Positions 1 through 10,128 of a DNA stretch of 60,280 nt are shown here, piece after piece; position 1 is the first letter of the stretch; every line of letters begins with the position of its first letter. A program made the position numbers and the translations under genes. The stretch comes from Hyphomicrobiales bacterium (lineage in GTDB: Bacteria > Pseudomonadota > Alphaproteobacteria > Rhizobiales > Beijerinckiaceae), in the NCBI GenBank assembly GCA_019237205.1, contig JAFAHO010000086.1, positions 1 to 60,280 on the forward strand, written 5' to 3'. The notes beneath the pieces were generated by a model that was not told the DNA's origin, ran no database searches, and was given only the letters and a program-made list of their open reading frames with translations.

Positions 1-1
1 G

Positions 2-424
2 GTCGGCCTCCTCGGCATTTCCGCGACGCAGGCGGCTCAGGGCCTGCCGATCTGGTCGATCCTCGTCTTTCCGGCGCTCTTCACCGCAGGCATGACGCTG
101 GTCGACACGGCCGACAGCATCCTCATGCTCGGCGCCTACGGCTGGGCATTCGTCGAGCCGCAGCGCAAGCTCTTCTACAACCTGACGATCACCGCGACCT
201 CGATCCTCGTCGCGTGTCTGGTCGGCGGGCTCGAGGTCCTGAACCTTGTCGGCGATCAGCTCGGGCTCACCGACGGCGGCGGCTTCTGGGGCGCGATCGG
301 CGCGCTCAACGACAATTTCGGCGCGCCCGGCTACGTCCTCGTCGGCGTCTTCGCGCTCGCCTGGAGCGCCTCCTGGGCCTTCTACCGCGCCACCGGCTAC
401 GACCGGCTCGAGACGGCGAACTAG
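2..424 (+). CDS. NiCoT-family nickel/cobalt permease, C-terminal part
   Basis: The left window edge cuts this gene, so only the last 140 or so residues are seen. The fragment reads through FPALFTAGMTLVDTADSILM and then AYGWAF followed by RKLFYNLTIT, which is the conserved C-terminal region of the HoxN/NixA/NicT family of secondary Ni2+/Co2+ transporters in the inner membrane. Two further hydrophobic segments follow (TSILVACLVGGLEVL and YVLVGVFALAWSASWAF), as expected for the last helices. Metal specificity cannot be read from this part; supply of nickel to urease or hydrogenase, or of cobalt to B12, are both possible. The next segment carries only a regulator remnant, so it gives no context. 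Confidence 0.85.
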   Translation, partial: VGLLGISATQAAQGLPIWSILVFPALFTAGMTLVDTADSILMLGAYGWAFVEPQRKLFYNLTITATSILVACLVGGLEVLNLVGDQLGLTDGGGFWGAIGALNDNFGAPGYVLVGVFALAWSASWAFYRATGYDRLETAN

Positions 425-468
425 GCGAGCATTCGGATTTCACCGGTGTCTTGATCTCGGGAGACGGC

Positions 469-705
469 ATGAGCGGCGCGCTCGCAGCTCTGCGGGCGAG
501 CGACAGAGCCGGCATGGGCTACGAACTGATGGACAATACGAGAGCCGGACTGCTCGACGGCATACTGACGCTTGTCATCTCTCACCCCCTCGAGCGGCTC
601 TCGGACGAAGTCATGTCCGGCATGATCAAGGCGCTGACCACGCGCGCGGAAGGCCGCACTTCCACAACCGCGTTGCCTTTCGACATGTACACCCGGGAGA
701 ACATC
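469..705 (+). pseudogene. Remnant of a LacI-family regulator, effector-domain C-terminus
   Basis: One frame of this otherwise empty stretch encodes a run containing NTRAGLLDGILTLVISHP and later PFDMYTRENI. This resembles the C-terminal end of LacI-type regulators with a periplasmic-binding-protein fold, where an ELT-(x)-TR-x-LL-x-G-x-(I/L)D-x-VI pattern is followed by a final (I/F)-(D/E)-x-(F/Y)-x-REN motif. There is no helix-turn-helix, no start region and no full domain, and the frame continues into unrelated sequence, so this is read as a truncated relic. The match is from memory of the family and is moderate. The remaining bases between the permease and sucB hold nothing else I can recognise. 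Confidence 0.4.
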
Positions 706-844
706 ACGCGCTGGAGGTTGACGCGCAACGTCTCTTTGGCGGACTCCCGACCTTCCCGGGCAAGGCCCGCTATCCCTAGCTTTCCTGCCGATGAGGCTAC
801 TCCCGCAATCCGCCCAAAGCCGAAGTTCTTAACCGAGCCGGGGG

Positions 845-2089
845 CTACAAATCCAGCACCAGCCTCGCCGGGTCTTCGAGCGCCTCCTTGACGCGCACGA
901 GGAAGGTCACGGCTTCCTTGCCGTCGACGACGCGGTGGTCGTAGCTCAACGCCAGATACATCATCGGGCGGATCTCGACCTTGCCCTCGACCGCGACCGG
1001 CCGCTCCTGGATCTTGTGCATGCCGAGGATGCCCGACTGCGGCGCATTGAGAATCGGCGTCGACATCAGCGAGCCGTAGATGCCGCCGTTCGTGATGGTG
1101 AACGCGCCGCCCTGCAGCTCTTCGAGCTTGAGCTGCCCGTCGCGCGCGCGTTTGCCCAGGTCCGCGATCGACTTCTCGATCTCCGCGATCGAAAGCTTGT
1201 CGCAGTCTCGCACCACAGGCACGATGAGGCCCTTGTCGGTGCCGACCGCGATGCCGATGTGGTAGTAGTTCTTGTAGACGAGATCTGCGCCGTCGATCTC
1301 GGCGTTGACGGCCGGGATTTCTTTCAGGGCCTGCACGCAGGCCTTCACGAAGAAGCCCATGAAGCCGAGCTTGGCCCCATGCTTCTTCTCGAAGGCGTCC
1401 TTGTAGCGGGCGCGCAACGCCATCACCTCGCTCATGTCGACCTCATTGAAGGTCGTCAGCATCGCCGCGGTGTTCTGCGCGTCCTTGAGGCGGCGCGCGA
1501 TCGTCTGGCGCAGCTTCGTCATCCGCACGCGCTCTTCGCGCGCGCTGTCGTCGGGCGTCGAGACGCGCGGCGGGGGCACTGAAACGGGAGCGGGCGCGGG
1601 GGCCGGCGCCGGAGCGCGCGCCAGGGCGGGCGCTGGAGGGGAGACCCCGGCCGCGACGGCGGCGAGCACATCGCCTTTGAGGACCTGACCGCGCTTGCCG
1701 CTGCCGGCGACGGAGTCGAGATCGATCTTGTTCTCCGCCGCGATCTTGGCCGCGGACGGCGCGGGCGGCATCGGGGTCGCAGGCGCGGGTGAAGGCGCGG
1801 GAGCAGCTTTGGGCGGTGCGGAAGGCGCGGGCGCTTGAGCCGCGGCGGCTGGGCCGCCGGAAACCTGGCCGAGCAGCGCGCCGATGGCGACGGTTTCTCC
1901 CGTCTCGGCGGTGATTTCGCTGAGGACGCCTGCGCCCGGAGCGTTGACTTCGAGCGTCACCTTGTCGGTTTCGAGCTCGACCAACGGCTCATCGGCGCGC
2001 ACGGGCTCGCCGGCCTTCTTGAACCATTTGCCGACGGTCGCTTCGCTGATCGATTCGCCAAGAGTCGGGACACGAATTTCAATCGCCAT
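845..2089 (-). CDS. sucB: Dihydrolipoamide succinyltransferase, E2 of 2-oxoglutarate dehydrogenase
   Basis: E2 core of the 2-oxoglutarate dehydrogenase complex; it transfers the succinyl group from lipoamide to CoA in the cytosol. The 414 residues show a lipoyl domain (1-78) with the lipoyl-lysine at K43 in ETDKVTLE, a long Ala/Pro linker, a peripheral subunit-binding domain (about 112-145, [20 protein letters not shown]), a second Ala/Pro linker and the catalytic domain (about 185-414) with the active-site HRVVDGKEA motif near the C-terminus. Length and domain order are normal. It is the last gene of the mdh-sucCDA block and is separated from sucA by a small YciI gene. No E3 (lpd) gene follows. 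Confidence 0.97.
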   Translation of the reverse strand: MAIEIRVPTLGESISEATVGKWFKKAGEPVRADEPLVELETDKVTLEVNAPGAGVLSEITAETGETVAIGALLGQVSGGPAAAAQAPAPSAPPKAAPAPSPAPATPMPPAPSAAKIAAENKIDLDSVAGSGKRGQVLKGDVLAAVAAGVSPPAPALARAPAPAPAPAPVSVPPPRVSTPDDSAREERVRMTKLRQTIARRLKDAQNTAAMLTTFNEVDMSEVMALRARYKDAFEKKHGAKLGFMGFFVKACVQALKEIPAVNAEIDGADLVYKNYYHIGIAVGTDKGLIVPVVRDCDKLSIAEIEKSIADLGKRARDGQLKLEELQGGAFTITNGGIYGSLMSTPILNAPQSGILGMHKIQERPVAVEGKVEIRPMMYLALSYDHRVVDGKEAVTFLVRVKEALEDPARLVLDL

Positions 2090-2120
2090 TGCACTCGCGC
2101 CGCGAGGCGCCCTTCTCGTC

Positions 2121-2456
2121 TTAAGGAGTTACAGAATGGATCGGCGCAAGCGGCATGCTTGGCCGCACGGCGATCATCGGCATAAGCAGATTTTCGTAGG
2201 CGAACCCCCGCCCGGACGCGATAGTCGGATCCGACGCCTGCATCGCTTCGAGGGCCGCGAGCGAAGGCGCCTCGATGATCGCGATCCCGTAGCCGCCCGA
2301 CGGATCGGCGACGGGTCCCATCGCGACCACGACGCCGATCTCGACCCGCGGCATCCAGTACTCGCGATGGCCGCGCATCACCAGCGCTTCCTCGGGCGTC
2401 ATGTCCGTTAAGAACGTCGCCCGCGGAGGTTTGAGCTTGCACAGGAAGTGCGGCAT
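2121..2456 (-). CDS. YciI-family protein
   Basis: A 111-residue YCII-like protein of ferredoxin-like fold. Family features visible are the N-terminal beta strand ([12 protein letters not shown]), a central [22 protein letters not shown] stretch split by the conserved GP and Asp (PVADPSG), and [16 protein letters not shown], the typical alpha helix before the last strand. The family includes dehalogenase-like and heme- or cofactor-handling members, and most are of unknown role. It lies 12 bases after sucA and 31 bases before sucB, so it is almost certainly cotranscribed with both. Whether it serves the dehydrogenase complex is unknown. Confidence 0.8.
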   Translation of the reverse strand: MPHFLCKLKPPRATFLTDMTPEEALVMRGHREYWMPRVEIGVVVAMGPVADPSGGYGIAIIEAPSLAALEAMQASDPTIASGRGFAYENLLMPMIAVRPSMPLAPIHSVTP

Positions 2457-2468
2457 CCCGGCCTCGCC

Positions 2469-5432
2469 TCAGGCGAAACATTCGTCGAGGAAGGCCTTGA
2501 GCTGGGCGAGGTGCTTCGACATGAGGCCGGTCGCCGTCGCCGCCGCCGCGGGACGTCCTGCATAGCGGGCGCGCTTCGACTTTCCGTTGACTTGCCCCAA
2601 CACCCATTCGAGATAGGGCTCGACGAAGAACCAGGCGCCCATGTTCTTGGGCTCCTCCTGGCACCACACGATCTCGGCCTTCTTGAAGCGCGACAGCTCC
2701 TTGACCAGCGCCTTCAGCGGGAACGGGTAGAGCTGCTCGACCCGCAACAGATAGACGTCGTCGGTCCCGCGCTTTTCTCGCTCCTCGTAGAGATCGTAAT
2801 AGACCTTGCCAGAGCACAGCACGACGCGGCGGATCCTGTCGTCCTTGGCGAGCTTGATCTTCTCGCCTTTGTGCGTCTCCGCGTGATCCCAGAGCAGCCG
2901 ATGAAAGCTCGTTCCGGGTCCGAAGGCCCCGAGCGACGACTGGGCGCGCTTGTTGCGCAACATGGATTTCGGCGTCATCGCGATCAGCGGCTTGCGAAAT
3001 TCGCGCTTGAGCTGACGGCGCAGCGCGTGGAATAAATTCGCCGGCGTCGTGCAATAGACGACCTGCATGTTATCCTCCGCGCAGAGCTGCAGGTAACGCT
3101 CGAGGCGAGCCGACGAGTGCTCCGGACCCTGTCCTTCGTAGCCGTGCGGCAGCATGCAGACGAGACCCGACATGCGCAGCCACTTGCGCTCGCCCGAAGA
3201 GATGAACTGGTCGAACACGACCTGCGCCCCGTTGGCGAAGTCGCCGAACTGGGCCTCCCAGACGGTGAGCGCGCTGGGTTCGGCAAGCGAGTAGCCGTAT
3301 TCGAAGCCGAGCACCGCCTCTTCGGACAGCATCGAGTTGATGACCTCGTAGCGCGCCTGACCGTCGCGGATGTGGTTCAACGGGATGTAGCGCGCCTCGT
3401 TCTGCTGATCGATCAACACCGAATGGCGCTGCGAGAACGTTCCGCGCTCGCTGTCCTGACCGGAAAGGCGAACAGGAAAGCCCTCGTCGAGCAGCGTGCC
3501 GAAGGCGAGCGCCTCGGCCGTCGACCAGTCGACGCCCTCGCCGCTCATGATCGCATTCCTGCGGTTCTCGAGAAAGCGAAGGATCGTCTTGTGGACGTTG
3601 AAGCCCGCCGGCGCGGCGGTGATTCGCTCGCCGATCTGCTTCAGCCGTTCGAGCTTGACGCTCGTCTCGCCGCGGCGATCGTCGTCGCCGACGTCCTGCG
3701 CCGATTTGAAGCCCGTCCAGCGGCCGTCGAGCCAGTCCGCCTTGTTCGGCGAATACGCCTGGCCCGCCTCGAACTCAGCCTCCAGCCGCTGGCGCCAGTC
3801 GGCGCGCATCTTGTCGACCTCGCCGCGGGTCACGATGCCTTCCGCAGTCAGCTTGTCGGCGTAGATCTGCAGCGTGGTCGGGTGCGAGCGGATGAGCCGA
3901 TACATGATCGGCTGGGTGAACGAAGGCTCGTCGCCCTCATTGTGACCGAACCGGCGGTAGCAGAACATGTCGATGACGACGGGCTTGTGAAACTTCTGCC
4001 GATATTCAATCGCGACCTTGGCGCAGAACACGACCGCCTCCGGATCGTCGCCGTTGACGTGAAAGATCGGCGCCTCGACGAGCTTGGCGACGTCGGACGG
4101 ATACGGCGAGGAGCGTGAATAGCGCGGATAGGTCGTGAACCCGATCTGATTGTTGACGATGAAATGCAACGAGCCGCCAGTGCGGTGGCCGCGCAGGCCC
4201 GAAAGGCCGAAACATTCCGCGACGACCCCCTGGCCAGCAAAGGCGGCGTCGCCGTGGATCAGGAGCGGCAGCACCTTCGCGCGCTCGAAGATGTCGTTGA
4301 GCTGGTCCTGCTTGGCGCGCGCCTTGCCGAGCACAACGGGATCGACGATTTCGAGATGCGAGGGATTGGCGGTCAGCGAGAGATGGACGCTGTTGCCGTC
4401 GAACTCGCGGTCCGAGGAGGCGCCGAGGTGGTACTTGACGTCGCCCGAACCTTCGACCTCATCGGGGGAGGCCGAACCGCCCTTGAATTCATGGAAGATG
4501 ACGCGGTGCGGCTTGCCCATCACCTGGCTCAACACATTGAGCCGTCCGCGATGGGCCATGCCGAGGCAGATATCGCGCAAGCCGAGCTGCCCGCCGCGCT
4601 TGATGATCTGCTCGAGCGCCGGGATCATCGCCTCGCCCCCATCGAGGCCGAAGCGCTTGGAGCCCGGATACTTGACGTCGAAGAAGCCTTCGAACCCTTC
4701 CGCCTCGACGAGCTTGCTGAGGATCGCGCGCTTGCCCTCCTTGGTGAACTGGATCTCCTTGTCGGGCCCCTCGACGCGCTCCTGGATCCAGGCCTTCTCG
4801 GCCGGATCAGAGATATGGATGAATTCGAAGCCGATCGTGCCGCAATAGGTGCGGCGCAGGATCGTCAGCATCTCGCGCACGCTCGCATATTCGAGCCCGA
4901 GCACGTGATCGATGAAGATCTTGCGGTCGTAGTCGGACTCGTGGAAGCCGTAGGTCGCCGGATGCAGCTCTTCGTGATCCTTCTGCGCCTCGAGGCCGAG
5001 CGGATCGAGATTGGCGTGCAGATGGCCGCGCATGCGATAGGCGCGGATCATCATCAGGGCGCGCACCGAGTCGCGGGTCGCGCGGCGGATCTCGTCCTCG
5101 CTCGGAGGCGCCAGGGGCGCGGCCTCGACCGCCTTCGCGCGCAGCTTTTCGGCGACCGCCTTCTCCGTCGCCGGCCAGTCGCCGTCGAGCGCGTTGATAA
5201 GGTCGCCCTTGGGGGCCTGCGGCCATTGGGGCTTCTTCCACGAAGCGCCCTTCGCGGTCTTGGCGACGCTCGCCGGATCGTCGCCGAGCCTTTCGAAAAA
5301 GTCGCGCCAGGCCGGTTCGACCGAGAGCGGATCCTTTTCGTATTGCGCCTGCAGCGCTTCGATATAGGCGCCGTTGGCGCCGTAAAGGAACGAGGTCTGC
5401 AACAGCGCCTGATTGACGTCCTGGCGGGTCAT
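2469..5432 (-). CDS. sucA: 2-oxoglutarate dehydrogenase E1 component
   Basis: Thiamine-diphosphate E1 subunit that decarboxylates 2-oxoglutarate and passes the succinyl group to the lipoyl domain of SucB. The 987-residue length is normal for the homodimeric E1 family. The N-terminal E2-interacting segment (SFLYGANGAYIEALQ) is present, followed by the MAHRGRLNVL motif, the ThDP/Mg-binding region GDAAFAGQGVVAE, and the transketolase-like pyrimidine and C-terminal domains (LPHGYEGQGPEHSSARLERY). The start lies 21 bases downstream of the sucD stop, which places it in the same operon. No lesions are seen. Confidence 0.98.
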   Translation of the reverse strand: MTRQDVNQALLQTSFLYGANGAYIEALQAQYEKDPLSVEPAWRDFFERLGDDPASVAKTAKGASWKKPQWPQAPKGDLINALDGDWPATEKAVAEKLRAKAVEAAPLAPPSEDEIRRATRDSVRALMMIRAYRMRGHLHANLDPLGLEAQKDHEELHPATYGFHESDYDRKIFIDHVLGLEYASVREMLTILRRTYCGTIGFEFIHISDPAEKAWIQERVEGPDKEIQFTKEGKRAILSKLVEAEGFEGFFDVKYPGSKRFGLDGGEAMIPALEQIIKRGGQLGLRDICLGMAHRGRLNVLSQVMGKPHRVIFHEFKGGSASPDEVEGSGDVKYHLGASSDREFDGNSVHLSLTANPSHLEIVDPVVLGKARAKQDQLNDIFERAKVLPLLIHGDAAFAGQGVVAECFGLSGLRGHRTGGSLHFIVNNQIGFTTYPRYSRSSPYPSDVAKLVEAPIFHVNGDDPEAVVFCAKVAIEYRQKFHKPVVIDMFCYRRFGHNEGDEPSFTQPIMYRLIRSHPTTLQIYADKLTAEGIVTRGEVDKMRADWRQRLEAEFEAGQAYSPNKADWLDGRWTGFKSAQDVGDDDRRGETSVKLERLKQIGERITAAPAGFNVHKTILRFLENRRNAIMSGEGVDWSTAEALAFGTLLDEGFPVRLSGQDSERGTFSQRHSVLIDQQNEARYIPLNHIRDGQARYEVINSMLSEEAVLGFEYGYSLAEPSALTVWEAQFGDFANGAQVVFDQFISSGERKWLRMSGLVCMLPHGYEGQGPEHSSARLERYLQLCAEDNMQVVYCTTPANLFHALRRQLKREFRKPLIAMTPKSMLRNKRAQSSLGAFGPGTSFHRLLWDHAETHKGEKIKLAKDDRIRRVVLCSGKVYYDLYEEREKRGTDDVYLLRVEQLYPFPLKALVKELSRFKKAEIVWCQEEPKNMGAWFFVEPYLEWVLGQVNGKSKRARYAGRPAAAATATGLMSKHLAQLKAFLDECFA

Positions 5433-5453
5433 GGAGCGGGATCCCTTGCGTTC

Positions 5454-6341
5454 TTACTTGCCGTTCAAAAGATCGACGAGCGTCTTGCCGAGTCGGGCGG
5501 GCGAAGGCGATACGCGGACGCCCGCGTCCTCCATGGCCGCGATCTTGTCATCGGCGCCGCCCTTCCCGCCGGCGATGATTGCGCCCGCGTGGCCCATGCG
5601 GCGCCCCGGAGGCGCGGTGCGGCCGGCGATGAAGCCGACGACCGGCTTCGAGCGGCCGCGCTTGGCCTCGTCCTTGAGGAACTGCGCCGCGTCCTCCTCG
5701 GCCTGGCCGCCGATCTCGCCGATCATCACGATCGACCTGGTGGCCGGGTCGGCGAGGAACATTTCCAGCGCATCGACGAACTCCATGCCCTTGATCGGGT
5801 CGCCGCCGATGCCGACCGCGGTCGTCTGGCCGAGACCTTCGCGGGTGGTCTGGAACACCGCCTCGTAGGTCAGCGTGCCCGAGCGCGAGACGACGCCGAC
5901 GCTGCCGCGGGCGAAAATGTTGCCCGGCATGATCCCGATTTTGCACTCGCCCGCCGTCATCACGCCGGGGCAATTGGGGCCGACGAGGATCGACTTCGAG
6001 CTGTCGAGCGCGCGCTTCACCCGCATCATGTCGAGCACCGGAATGCCCTCAGTGATGCAGACGATGAGAGGCGTCTCCGCATCGATCGCCTCGCAGATCG
6101 CGTCCGCCGCGCCGGGCGGCGGCACATAGATGACGCTCGCCTCCGCGCCGGTCTGCTCGCGAGCTTCGGCGACCGTGTCGAACACGGGCAGGCCAAGGTG
6201 GATCGAGCCGCCCTTGCCTGGCGAGGTGCCGCCGACGAGCCTGGTGCCGTAGGCCATCGCCTGCTCGGAATGGAACGTGCCATTCTTTCCGGTGAAGCCC
6301 TGGGTGATGACCTTGGTGTCAGCGTTGACGAGAATGGACAT
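5454..6341 (-). CDS. sucD: Succinyl-CoA synthetase alpha subunit
   Basis: The CoA-binding and phosphohistidine subunit of succinyl-CoA synthetase, which makes ATP or GTP from succinyl-CoA. At 295 residues it has the expected size. It begins with the Rossmann-type [19 protein letters not shown] segment, continues with [20 protein letters not shown], and contains the catalytic His in [20 protein letters not shown] near residue 250. It follows sucC after 59 bases and precedes sucA by 21, giving the common alphaproteobacterial order sucC-sucD-sucA. Confidence 0.98.
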   Translation of the reverse strand: MSILVNADTKVITQGFTGKNGTFHSEQAMAYGTRLVGGTSPGKGGSIHLGLPVFDTVAEAREQTGAEASVIYVPPPGAADAICEAIDAETPLIVCITEGIPVLDMMRVKRALDSSKSILVGPNCPGVMTAGECKIGIMPGNIFARGSVGVVSRSGTLTYEAVFQTTREGLGQTTAVGIGGDPIKGMEFVDALEMFLADPATRSIVMIGEIGGQAEEDAAQFLKDEAKRGRSKPVVGFIAGRTAPPGRRMGHAGAIIAGGKGGADDKIAAMEDAGVRVSPSPARLGKTLVDLLNGK

Positions 6342-6400
6342 GTCGGACTTTCGCGGGTGATGCCGGTTCGGAGATTTGATAGCGCTAAGGCGGAGCCGTT

Positions 6401-7606
6401 TCAGGCCGCGCGCCCCTTTTTGACCGCCGTGACGATTTTCTGCGCCGCATCGTCGAGATCATCGGCGGGAATGACGTTGAGGCCCGAATCGCGGATGATC
6501 GCTTTGCCGAGATCGACATTCGTCCCCTCGAGCCGCACGACCAGCGGGACCTGGAGGCCGACCTCCTTGACCGCGGCGATCACCCCCTCGGCGATCACGT
6601 CGCAGCGCATGATGCCGCCGAAAATGTTGATGAGAATGCCCTTCACGTTCGGGTCCGCGGTGATGATCTTGAACGCGGCGGTGACCTTTTCCTTCGAGGC
6701 GCCGCCGCCGACGTCGAGGAAGTTAGCCGGGCTCTCGCCATAGAGCTTGATGATGTCCATGGTCGCCATTGCGAGGCCGGCGCCGTTGACCATGCAACCG
6801 ATCGTGCCGTCGAGCGCGATGTAATTGAGGTCGTATTTGGACGCCTCGATTTCCTTGGCGTCCTCTTCGGTCTCGTCGCGCAGCGCCGCAATGTCGGGAT
6901 GGCGGTAGAGCGCATTGTCGTCGAACGACAGCTTGGCGTCGAGCACGCGCAACAGTCCGTTGGTCATGGCGATCAGCGGATTGATCTCGAGCATCGACAT
7001 GTCTTTGGCGACGAAGGCCGCATAGAGCTTCGTGACGAGGCTCTCGATCTGCTTGGCCTGGTCGCCGACAAGCCCCAGCGCGCGCGCCGCGGTTCGGCCG
7101 TGATGGGGCATGATCCCGGTCGCCGGATCGACGGAGAAGCTGTGAATCTTCTCCGGGGTCTTGTGCGCCACATCCTCGATGTTGACGCCGCCTTCGGTCG
7201 AGAGCACGAAAGCCACCCGGCTCGTCTCGCGGTCGACCAGCGCCGAGAGATAGAATTCCTTGTCGATGTTCGCGCCGTCTTCGATGTAGAGGCGGTTGAC
7301 CTGCTTGCCGTGCGGTCCGGTCTGCACAGTCACCAGCGTCGCGCCCAGCATTTCCTTGGCGAGGGTCTTGGCCTCGTCGGTCGACCGGGCGAGCCGTACG
7401 CCGCCCTTCTCGCCGGCGGAGGTCTCCTTGAACCGGCCCTTGCCGCGCCCGCCCGCATGGATCTGGCTCTTGATCACCCAGAGCGGGCCGCCGACCTTCC
7501 TGGCCGCGTCTTCCGCCTCCTCCGGCGTGAAAGCCGGATATCCGTTGGCGAGGGGAACTGCGAAGGCGCGCAGCACCGCCTTGGCCTGATATTCATGGAT
7601 GTTCAT
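6401..7606 (-). CDS. sucC: ADP-forming succinyl-CoA synthetase beta subunit
   Basis: ATP-grasp subunit that binds nucleotide and succinate and pairs with SucD. The 401 residues start with [15 protein letters not shown], contain the ATP-grasp lysine region [19 protein letters not shown], the metal-binding MLEINPL motif, and the C-terminal ligase domain with [18 protein letters not shown] and [13 protein letters not shown], then [14 protein letters not shown]. It follows mdh after 56 bases. The nucleotide preference (ATP or GTP) is not obvious from sequence alone. Confidence 0.98.
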   Translation of the reverse strand: MNIHEYQAKAVLRAFAVPLANGYPAFTPEEAEDAARKVGGPLWVIKSQIHAGGRGKGRFKETSAGEKGGVRLARSTDEAKTLAKEMLGATLVTVQTGPHGKQVNRLYIEDGANIDKEFYLSALVDRETSRVAFVLSTEGGVNIEDVAHKTPEKIHSFSVDPATGIMPHHGRTAARALGLVGDQAKQIESLVTKLYAAFVAKDMSMLEINPLIAMTNGLLRVLDAKLSFDDNALYRHPDIAALRDETEEDAKEIEASKYDLNYIALDGTIGCMVNGAGLAMATMDIIKLYGESPANFLDVGGGASKEKVTAAFKIITADPNVKGILINIFGGIMRCDVIAEGVIAAVKEVGLQVPLVVRLEGTNVDLGKAIIRDSGLNVIPADDLDDAAQKIVTAVKKGRAA

Positions 7607-7662
7607 GAGACGACGACCTCAGGGAAATGCGAACGCCAACAACGTGGGCGTTCCGCGATGCG

Positions 7663-8661
<999 letters not shown>

Positions 8662-8807
8662 TCACCATTGTCGCACGGTCCCGGGAGGTCCGCGGGGTGC
8701 TATCCGCCGATCGCCCAAAGCGATCAAGCCGAACTTTTGGCTCAGTCGAAGCAAATTCGCGCGCAGGCGTCAATGACGCATCGGATAACGCCGCGATCAC
8801 AGGACGT

Positions 8808-8835
8808 TAGATAGTTTGTGCGTGGACGTTGACAA
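8808..8835 (-). promoter_or_regulatory. Candidate sigma-70 promoter of the mdh-suc operon
   Basis: Reading the minus strand, TTGTCA and TATCTA are separated by 16 bases within the 274-base gap between arginase and mdh. This resembles the housekeeping consensus and would give a leader of roughly 170 bases before mdh. I see no riboswitch-like fold in the leader by eye. The call rests on two hexamers only. Confidence 0.4.
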
Positions 8836-8902
8836 TGACCGCGCATCGGATTTTGACCTTTTCGATAACAAAAAATGAAATGTGTCACCCTCCGGTTCGA
8901 CC

Positions 8903-9874
8903 CTAATACACCTGCCGCCCGAAGAGGCTTGCCGTCAGATCGACGAGCAGCAAGGCGCTTTTCCCGCGTTCGTCGAGGAACGGGTTGAGCTCAACGAGAT
9001 CGAGTGAGGGCGACAGTCCGGATTCGTACAAAAGCTCCATCACCAGATGCGCCTCGCGATAGGTCGCCCCGCCCGGAACCGCCGTCCCGACGCCGGGCGC
9101 AATGGTCGGATCGAGGAAATCGACGTCGAGGCTGACGTGCAGGAGGCCGTCGGCCGCCTTGACACGATCGATGATGCGGCGGATCGACACGGCGAAGCCG
9201 TGCTCATCAAGCATCCGCATGTCGATTACGTCGATTCCCCGGGCGCGCAGGAGCCTCCGCTCGTCGGCGTCAATCGACCGGATGCCGAAGAGACTGAGGC
9301 GGCCGGGGTCGATCGACTCGCGTTTCTCTCCACCGAAGAGGAAATCGAAGCCCGGCTCGCCGCTCAGCATCGCAGCGGGCATTCCGTGCATGTTGCCGCT
9401 CGGCGAGGTCAAGGGCGTGTTGTAGTCCGAATGCGCGTCGAGCCAGAGCACGAACAGTTTTCGGCCGGCGTCCGCGGCATAGCGCGCGACGCCGCTGACC
9501 GAGCCCATCGCCAATGAGTGATCGCCGCCGAGCACGACCGGCAACCGCCCCTCGCTGAGGACGGCGTGGGTTTCGCGGGCGAGCGCTCGCGCCCAGGCCG
9601 AGATGACGGCCGGATGGCGCGTTTTGCCTTCCGGCGGCTCGGCTTCGCCGAGATCGCCCGGGACGACATCGCCGAGATCGACGACATCGTGGCCGAGATC
9701 CGCCAGCGTCCCGACCATGCCCGCCGTGCGCAGCATCGCCGGCCCCATGGCGCATCCGGCGACGCCCGCGCCCGCCTCGACGGGCGCGCCGAGGATCGTG
9801 ATGGCCTGGAGGCGCGGCGGCTTCCGGCTCCCCCCGACGCTTGCCTCCGCCCTTACGGATTGGCTCACCTTCAC
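8903..9874 (-). CDS. rocF: Arginase
   Basis: Binuclear-manganese ureohydrolase that converts arginine to ornithine and urea. Metal-binding motifs are all visible: GGDHSLAMGS, DAHSDYNTP with SGNMHGMP, and SLDVDFLDPTIAPG. The SPSGNMHGMP form is typical of arginase rather than agmatinase. It has 323 residues including an N-terminal extension before the ITILGAPVEAG strand; the GTG start follows an AAAGAGGGG ribosome-binding site, though an in-frame GTG two codons later is possible. The gene is monocistronic by spacing and diverges from cysS, so the 254-base gap between them should hold both promoters. Confidence 0.93.
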   Translation of the reverse strand: MKVSQSVRAEASVGGSRKPPRLQAITILGAPVEAGAGVAGCAMGPAMLRTAGMVGTLADLGHDVVDLGDVVPGDLGEAEPPEGKTRHPAVISAWARALARETHAVLSEGRLPVVLGGDHSLAMGSVSGVARYAADAGRKLFVLWLDAHSDYNTPLTSPSGNMHGMPAAMLSGEPGFDFLFGGEKRESIDPGRLSLFGIRSIDADERRLLRARGIDVIDMRMLDEHGFAVSIRRIIDRVKAADGLLHVSLDVDFLDPTIAPGVGTAVPGGATYREAHLVMELLYESGLSPSLDLVELNPFLDERGKSALLLVDLTASLFGRQVY

Positions 9875-10128
9875 CCCCTCTTTCGAAGCGCGCCAGTATC
9901 AGAATAGCCGATCTTCGCGCCCAAGCCTTGACAAGCGCCGCCGCCTGACCGATGGAAGCGCGCATGACGCGTGCCCTCCGCATCGCCCGGATTTGCATCA
10001 TTAGCCGCTAGCTTCAAGCTGGCTGGTTCGCGTCTCTGTTTCTAAGACCCCTCCGAGAAGCGATCACCCGGCCAGTCCCGGACGGCGCTTTGTCGCGCCG
10101 TCGAGCCCCACGCCGACGAGACGATTTG

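Noticed and set aside
4164-6743. 859-codon open frame on the plus strand opposite sucA and sucD
   Set aside because: It mirrors two certain genes on the other strand, has no family similarity and follows from the high GC3 of the genes beneath it.
9047-9517. Plus-strand 156-codon frame inside arginase
   Set aside because: It lies opposite conserved arginase motifs and has no start signal.
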